Assembly (NCBI GenBank): GCA_963816955.1
Contig: CAWFME010000003.1
Coordinates: forward strand, 186,001 to 250,000
Length of the DNA stretch: 64,000 nt
Source of the DNA: DATFQI01 sp963816955
Lineage (GTDB): Bacteria; Actinomycetota; Thermoleophilia; Solirubrobacterales; Solirubrobacteraceae
Direction: 5' to 3'
The number at the start of each line of letters is the position of its first letter. The first letter of the stretch is position 1. A program made the position numbers and the translations under genes. The notes beneath the pieces are model-generated. The model had not been told where the DNA came from. It ran no database searches and was given only the letters and a program-made list of their open reading frames with translations. Shown here in pieces: positions 59,499-64,000 of this stretch.

Positions 59499-59822
59499 TC
59501 AATATCGCGCGGGGACCGTCACGTCCTCGCTGGCCCGGCTGACCGCGACCTCGCCCAGGAAGAACTCGAGCCGCGTGAGGTCGAACTTGCGCGAGAGCGT
59601 GTCCCGCACCCAGTCGGAGGCCATCTCCATCGACGCCTCGGCGCTGCGCCGGTCCTTGAACGTCGTGATCGTGATGATCTCGCCGTTGCCGCACTCGAGC
59701 ACCTGGTACTCCATGAAGCCGTCCATCTCCTCGACGGACTCGGCGAAGTCGGTATCGACCAGGTGCAGCAGATCGTCGATCGATCCCGACTCGAGCCGGT
59801 AGCGGCGAACGCTTGCGAACAT
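59499..59822 (-). CDS. ABM-like dimeric alpha/beta-barrel protein
   Basis: 107 residues: SVRRYRLESGSIDDLLHLVDTDFAESVEEMDGFMEYQVLECGNGEIITITTFKDRRSAEASMEMASDWVRD has the length and strand-helix order of antibiotic-biosynthesis-monooxygenase or stress-related dimeric barrels. Good ribosome site (GAGGGGGAGGGCA). No catalytic residue assignable. The 143-bp gap to 59355 shows no further gene. Confidence 0.75.
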   Translation of the reverse strand: MFASVRRYRLESGSIDDLLHLVDTDFAESVEEMDGFMEYQVLECGNGEIITITTFKDRRSAEASMEMASDWVRDTLSRKFDLTRLEFFLGEVAVSRASEDVTVPARY

Positions 59823-59886
59823 TGCCCTCCCCCTCGTGGTGTGACGGGGGCGACGCTACTCCCGCGTCGCGGCGAACTCAACCCGC

Positions 59887-60117
59887 TCAGGCGTAGGGGC
59901 GGCCCTTGCGCGAGTGCCGCTCGGTGCCCGAGCTGAGCAGCAGCACGACCCCGGCGATGACCGGGAGCGCGCCGAGGACGGCGATCGCGGCGCCGATGCC
60001 GCTCGCGGTGCCGGAGAGGATCAGCGCGAGCACGATGCCGATCACGACGAGCGGGAGGCCGATCGCGACGAGTCTCCCGCCGCTGCCGGCCAGCTTGCGT
60101 TCCTTGCGGGTGGCCAT
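59887..60117 (-). CDS. Small two-helix membrane protein
   Basis: 76 residues: basic start MATRKERKLAG, two membrane helices (LVAIGLPLVVIGIVLALIL and AIAVLGALPVIAGVVLLL), basic C-terminus HSRKGR. Function unknown. The 38-bp gap to the polymerase gene upstream suggests it may be co-transcribed, though TAAGAC 7 nt before the ATG could be its own -10. Confidence 0.65.
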   Translation of the reverse strand: MATRKERKLAGSGGRLVAIGLPLVVIGIVLALILSGTASGIGAAIAVLGALPVIAGVVLLLSSGTERHSRKGRPYA

Positions 60118-60155
60118 GACGGCGGTCTTACCCGATCCGACGGCGGCCTAGCGCG

Positions 60156-61286
60156 TCACTCGTCGAACTCGTCCGCGTGCCCTTGGCCCGTGCGGGGCTT
60201 GGAGCCGAAGCCGCGCTGCAGCCCGCCCATGCCGGGCGGCGGGCCGCCCGGCTGCGGGTCGCCGGCGCGCCCGCGCTGCGCCGGCCGGTCGCGGTCGCGG
60301 CTGGGCTGCACCCGCTTGGGCTCGCCCTTCTGCTTGGGGAAGTGGGGCGGCCACGGGGCGTCGCCGAGCCCGCCCTCCTCGTCGCGGCGCGCGAGGTCCA
60401 GCAGCTGGTCGAGCGTGCCCGCGTTCGCGTCGATGTCGGCGGCGGGGTCGCGCTCGCGCAGGCGCGCGGGGACGGTGTCGAGGCGCAGGTCGCCCGGCTC
60501 GACGTCGGCGACCTCGTCCCAGTCGAGCGCGCACGACACGCGCGCGTCCGGCGTCGGGCGGACGGAGTAGCACGAGGCGACCGTGCGGTCGCGCGCGTTC
60601 TGGTTGTAGTCGACGAACACGCCGCGGCGCTCCTCCTTCCACCACTTGCTCGTCGCCAGCTCGGGCGCGCGCCGCTCCACCTCGCGCGCCAGCGCCAGCG
60701 CCGCACGGCGCACCCCGAGCGAGTCCCACTCGGGCACGATCCGCACGTTGACGTGGATGCCCTTCGAGCCCGAGGTCTTCGGGTAGCCGCGCAGCCCGTG
60801 CTCGGCGAGCACGTCGCGCACCACGAGAGCGGTCCGCCGCACCTCGTCCCAGCCGACGCCCGGCGTCGGGTCGAGGTCGACGCGCAGCTCGTCGGGCGCG
60901 TCGAGGTCGCCGCGCCGCGCCGGCCACGGGTTGAAGTCGATCACGCCGAGGTTGACCGCCCACACGAGGTGCGCGGCGTCGTTGGCCACGAGCTCCTCGG
61001 CGGTGCGCCCCGAGGGGAACGCGACGGTCGCGGTCTCCAGCCACTCGGGGATGTTCTTGGGGACCCGCTTCTGCCAGATCGGCTCCTCCATGATCCCGTT
61101 GACGAAGCGCTTCATCACCGTCGGGCGCTCGCGCAGGTGGATCGTCACGGCCTCGGCCGTCTCGAGGTAGTACTCGACGAGGTCGAGCTTCGTCCAGCCG
61201 GGGCGCGGGAAGTAGACCTTGCCGGGGTTGGAGAGGCGGACCTCGCGGCCGGCCGCCTCGATCATCGTGAACTCGCCCTTCGCCAC
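60156..61286 (-). CDS. LigD-type DNA polymerase/primase domain protein
   Basis: 376 residues from a GTG 8 nt after TACGCT (a GTG at 61292 is also in frame). The LigD polymerase domain includes VRLSNPGKVYFPRPGWTKLDLVEYY, PEWLETATV, RVDLDPTPGVGWDEV (metal Asp pair) and SGSKGIHVNVRI. The ligase and nuclease domains are absent. The C-terminal 60 residues are Pro/Arg/Gly-rich. Roles include nonhomologous end joining and repair synthesis with Ku and a ligase encoded elsewhere. Confidence 0.9.
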   Translation of the reverse strand: MAKGEFTMIEAAGREVRLSNPGKVYFPRPGWTKLDLVEYYLETAEAVTIHLRERPTVMKRFVNGIMEEPIWQKRVPKNIPEWLETATVAFPSGRTAEELVANDAAHLVWAVNLGVIDFNPWPARRGDLDAPDELRVDLDPTPGVGWDEVRRTALVVRDVLAEHGLRGYPKTSGSKGIHVNVRIVPEWDSLGVRRAALALAREVERRAPELATSKWWKEERRGVFVDYNQNARDRTVASCYSVRPTPDARVSCALDWDEVADVEPGDLRLDTVPARLRERDPAADIDANAGTLDQLLDLARRDEEGGLGDAPWPPHFPKQKGEPKRVQPSRDRDRPAQRGRAGDPQPGGPPPGMGGLQRGFGSKPRTGQGHADEFDE

Positions 61287-61321
61287 CGCCACGGAGCGTA
61301 TTCGCCCGGCATCATGCGCGG

Positions 61322-62074
61322 ATGCTCCGAGTCCTGATCGCAGGGGCGACCGGCTGGACCGGCACCCCGCTCGCCGCCGCCGTCGAGGCCGCCGGCGACC
61401 TCGAGCTCGCCGGCGGCATCGCCCGCCGCGACGCCGACTTCGCCTCCGTCGAGGAGGCGCTCGCCGCCACCGCGGCCGACGTGCTCGTCGACTACACGAA
61501 GCCCCACGTCGTGCGCGGCCACGTCGACGCGGCGCTCGCCGCCGGGCTGCACGTCGTCGTCGGCACGTCCGGGCTCACGGGCGACGACTACGCCGAGATC
61601 GACGCGGCCGCACGCGCGGCCGGCCGCGGCGTGATCGCTGCCGGCAACTTCTCCGTGCTCGCCGCGACGCTGCTGCACGCGGCGACGCTGGCGGCCCACC
61701 ACGTCGAGCACTGGGAGGTGATCGACTACGGCTCGGCCGGCAAGCCCGACGTGCCGAGCGGCACCGCGCGCGAGCTCGCCGAGCGCCTCGCCGAGGTCCA
61801 CCCGCCCGCGCCGGCCGGGCACGACGCCGACCTGATCGGCCCGCCCGAGGCGCGCGGGGCCGACGTCGCCGGCACGCGCGTGCACTCGCTGCGGCTGCCG
61901 GGCTACGCGCTCTCGACCGACGTCGTCCTCGCCACCGCGGGCGAGCGGCTCGTCGTCCGCCACGAGGCCGGCGCCTCCGCCGATCCCTACGTGGCCGGCA
62001 CGCTGCTGGCGATCCGGCGCGTGCCCGGGGTCACGGGCGTGCTGCGCGGGCTCGACCGGCTGCTGTTCGGGTGA
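61322..62074 (+). CDS. DapB-like dihydrodipicolinate reductase-family protein
   Basis: 250 residues. N-terminal nucleotide-binding motif LIAGATGWTGTPLAAAV, VDYTKPHVVRGHV, GTSGLTGDDYAEI, GNFSVLAATLL, and PSGTARELA with a nearby Lys match DapB. However the catalytic double His before K-x-D-x-PSGT is missing: the segment reads HWEVIDYGSAGKPDVPSGTA. So it may be a divergent DapB or a paralogue with another substrate. Divergent from the polymerase gene by 35 bp. Confidence 0.75.
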   Translation: MLRVLIAGATGWTGTPLAAAVEAAGDLELAGGIARRDADFASVEEALAATAADVLVDYTKPHVVRGHVDAALAAGLHVVVGTSGLTGDDYAEIDAAARAAGRGVIAAGNFSVLAATLLHAATLAAHHVEHWEVIDYGSAGKPDVPSGTARELAERLAEVHPPAPAGHDADLIGPPEARGADVAGTRVHSLRLPGYALSTDVVLATAGERLVVRHEAGASADPYVAGTLLAIRRVPGVTGVLRGLDRLLFG

Positions 62075-62093
62075 CGACGCGCCGGCGCGCGAT

Positions 62094-62099
62094 TTGACA
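62094..62099 (+). promoter_or_regulatory. -35 box (TTGACA) upstream of the M14 gene
   Basis: Consensus TTGACA in a gap of 66 bp; the -10 at 15-17 bp downstream (CAGTCT/GTCTTC) is weak. A GGAGGGGAG ribosome site precedes the ATG at 62141. Confidence 0.45.
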
Positions 62100-62140
62100 A
62101 GGTGCCGGGCAACGCAGTCTTCCTTGGAGGGGAGCACAGC

Positions 62141-64000
62141 ATGCAACGTTGGTGCCTCGCGGCCGCGTGCGCGGTCGCGTTCTCATGCCTTGCCGCGCCC
62201 GCGGCGAGCGCGAAGCAGCGGTCGCAGGACCGGCTCGACGCCTACACCGTCAAGACGACCGCCGAGCAGCTCGCGGCGTTCGAGGCGAAGGGCCTCGACG
62301 TGGCGGACAGCGAGACGACCGGCTCCGGCGTGCGGGCGCAGATGATCCTGACCCGTGCGCAGGCGCGGCAGGCCCGCGCCGAGGGCGCGAAGGTCAAGCT
62401 CACCCGCGTCAAGGGCGGCAAGACCGTCAAGCAGTTCGCGGCCGCGCAGGCGGCCAACGGCTTCACGGTGTGGAAGTCCTACGACGAGCCCGGCGGCTTC
62501 CGCGACCAGATGTACGCCCTCGCCCGCAAGTACCCGCAGATCACCAAGCTCGTCAAGCTCGGCACGACCTACCAGGGGCGCGAGATCCTCGCGCTGAAGG
62601 TGACGCAGGGGGCCCGCGGGCAGCGGGACGGCAGCCGCCCGTCCGTGCTCTTCAGCTCGGTGCAGCACGCGCGCGAGTGGATCGCCTCCGAGACCAACCG
62701 CCGCCTGATGTACCACTACGTCGAGGGCTGGCGCGACGACGACAAGAAGATCAAGAACCTGCTCAAGTCGACGGAGCTGTGGTTCGTCCCGATCATGAAC
62801 CCGGACGGCTACCAGTACACGTTCACCAACGAGCGGCTGTGGCGCAAGAACCTGCGCAACAACGACGGCGACCCGCAGATCACGAACTCCGACGGCGTCG
62901 ACCCCAACCGCAACTACCCCGAGCACTGGGGCTACGACAACGAGGGCTCGTCCTCGATCATCTCGAGCCAGACCTACCGCGGGCCGAGCGGCGGCTCTGA
63001 GCCCGAGACGAAGGCCATGCAAGGTCTGATCGGGCGCGTCCCGTTCGCCTTCCAGGTCAACTACCACTCCGCCGGCGAATGGCTGCTGTACCCGGAGGGG
63101 TGGCAGATCGGCTCGCCGACGGCGGACGACCCGATCTACTTCGCGCTGTCGGGCAACCTCGACAAGGCGGCGATCGAGGGCTACCACCCGGGCCTGAGCT
63201 CGGACGTCCTCTACGTCACCAACGGCGAGGCCAACGACTACTCGCACAAGGTCGGCAAGACGCTGGCGTGGACCCCCGAGCTCGCCGAGGGCTGCCCGGG
63301 GTGCGGCTTCGTGTTCCCGGACGACCCAGCGCTCGTGCAGGCCGAGTTCGAGCGCAACCTGCCGTTCGCGGACTCCGTCGCGCGCTCCGCCGACGACCCG
63401 GACGACCCCGAGTCGGTGCTCGGCATCAAGACCAAGCCGTTCTACATCAAGAGCGACGATCCGTACAAGGACGGCATCCCGGCCGCGAACCTCACGTTCA
63501 AGCACTCCTACGGTGATCCGCAGCCGGTGATGGTGCTGGCCAAGCGCTCGGTCGGAGCGGTGACCGCGAAGTACCGCATCAACGGCGGCGCGGTCCGGAG
63601 CGCCTCGACGTCGGAGTGGACCGGCGGCGAGACCTACAAGCCGGCCGCGGTGCACTACCGCTACATGCGGGGCAACGTGACCGGGACGAACCCCGGTGAC
63701 TCGGTGGAGGTCTGGTTCGAAGGAGGCGGCCAGCGCAGCGAGTCGTTCACCTACCAGGCGGTGTCGGAGACCGGCAACCGGATGCTCGTGGTGGCAGCCG
63801 AGGACTACTCGGGTGCGTCCCCGGCCCAGGCGGCCGGCCCGCACTATCTGAGCTACTACCTCGAGGCGCTGGCCGCCAACGGCATCGCCGCCGACGTCTA
63901 CGACGTCGACCAGCGCGGCCGCAACGCGCCGGATCACCTGGGCGTGCTCGGGCACTACGACGGCGTCATCTGGTACACGGGCGACGACATCGTCACCCGC
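62141..64000 (+). CDS. Secreted M14 zinc carboxypeptidase, N-terminal 620 residues (runs off the window)
   Basis: The frame is open to the last base. Signal peptide (MQRWCLAAACAVAFSCLAAPAASA), propeptide-like region to about residue 120, then the carboxypeptidase domain: SSVQHAREWIASET (His and Glu zinc ligands), MNPDGYQYTF, DPNRNYPEHWG, QVNYHSAGEWLLYP (third His) and WTPELAEGC with the catalytic Glu near 388. After about 420 come beta-sandwich regions and a segment VVAAEDYSGASPAQAAGPHYLSYYLEAL resembling a Rossmann-like surface domain. Similar to T-type or B-type enzymes of soil actinobacteria. Confidence 0.9.
   Translation, partial: MQRWCLAAACAVAFSCLAAPAASAKQRSQDRLDAYTVKTTAEQLAAFEAKGLDVADSETTGSGVRAQMILTRAQARQARAEGAKVKLTRVKGGKTVKQFAAAQAANGFTVWKSYDEPGGFRDQMYALARKYPQITKLVKLGTTYQGREILALKVTQGARGQRDGSRPSVLFSSVQHAREWIASETNRRLMYHYVEGWRDDDKKIKNLLKSTELWFVPIMNPDGYQYTFTNERLWRKNLRNNDGDPQITNSDGVDPNRNYPEHWGYDNEGSSSIISSQTYRGPSGGSEPETKAMQGLIGRVPFAFQVNYHSAGEWLLYPEGWQIGSPTADDPIYFALSGNLDKAAIEGYHPGLSSDVLYVTNGEANDYSHKVGKTLAWTPELAEGCPGCGFVFPDDPALVQAEFERNLPFADSVARSADDPDDPESVLGIKTKPFYIKSDDPYKDGIPAANLTFKHSYGDPQPVMVLAKRSVGAVTAKYRINGGAVRSASTSEWTGGETYKPAAVHYRYMRGNVTGTNPGDSVEVWFEGGGQRSESFTYQAVSETGNRMLVVAAEDYSGASPAQAAGPHYLSYYLEALAANGIAADVYDVDQRGRNAPDHLGVLGHYDGVIWYTGDDIVTR

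Overview
The window is uniformly GC-rich, densely coded, actinobacterial-looking DNA. Gene content (FprA-type ferredoxin reductase with 7Fe ferredoxin, ECF41 sigma factor, RsbQ/RsbP stress module, many secreted beta-propellers, an actinobacterial-style inositol operon) suggests the class Thermoleophilia (Solirubrobacter/Conexibacter-like). That assignment is an inference from gene content. I saw no rRNA, tRNA, CRISPR array or transposase.

Layout. 1-408: end of a shikimate-dehydrogenase-like gene. 411-12241: a myo-inositol (or related cyclitol) uptake and catabolism island. It has a divergent ABC transporter, a LacI regulator, and a translationally coupled chain of Gfo/Idh dehydrogenase, iolE-like, iolC, aldolase, iolB, iolD and iolG. 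Two LacI-type half-palindromes frame the transporter promoter, and one overlaps the lacI promoter. 12308-18841: secreted GH79-like glycosidase, an FHA protein convergent with a Ser/Thr kinase, and an HxlR regulator divergent from two hydrolases. 18878-19060: debris of a quinone oxidoreductase. 19168-25538: RlmA-like methyltransferase; a NarL-type two-component system flanked by two related membrane proteins that share an upstream motif; an epimerase/ECF41 sigma pair; an HD-GYP protein. 25543-37341: sigma/anti-sigma fusion, several secreted propeller or repeat proteins, M14 carboxypeptidase, TrpB2, CotH kinase, membrane flippase-like protein. 37349-41023: stress-signalling block (RsbW-like, RsbP-like and RsbQ-like) beside a broken CBS gene.

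41120-48854 is an eight-gene, overlapping operon: dehydrogenase, divergent PTPS-like protein, GT4 (frameshifted), methyltransferase, flippase-like protein, RibD-like reductase, a CDP-alcohol phosphotransferase/LTA-synthase-like fusion, and a second methyltransferase. It looks like an uncharacterised pathway for a modified pteridine or other glycosylated, membrane-linked product. 51988-56682 is a second unusual module: metzincin protease, caspase-like protease, an unknown partner, and a CHAP-like amidase whose N-terminus carries the LQRTAGNAAVARLL motif seen in eCIS-associated cargo. It abuts a truncated GH16 gene. The rest (49338-51798 and 56941-64000) is mainly housekeeping: soluble sugar dehydrogenase-like protein, LysA, ferredoxin and FprA, gamma carbonic anhydrase, LigD-type polymerase, DapB-like protein and an M14 carboxypeptidase running off the right edge.

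Three genes carry apparent single-base frameshifts in GC-repetitive runs (near 37684, 43395 and 55607), so either sequence error or real decay must be considered. Several genes start 6-8 nt after a TANNNT box, which suggests that leaderless transcription is common.
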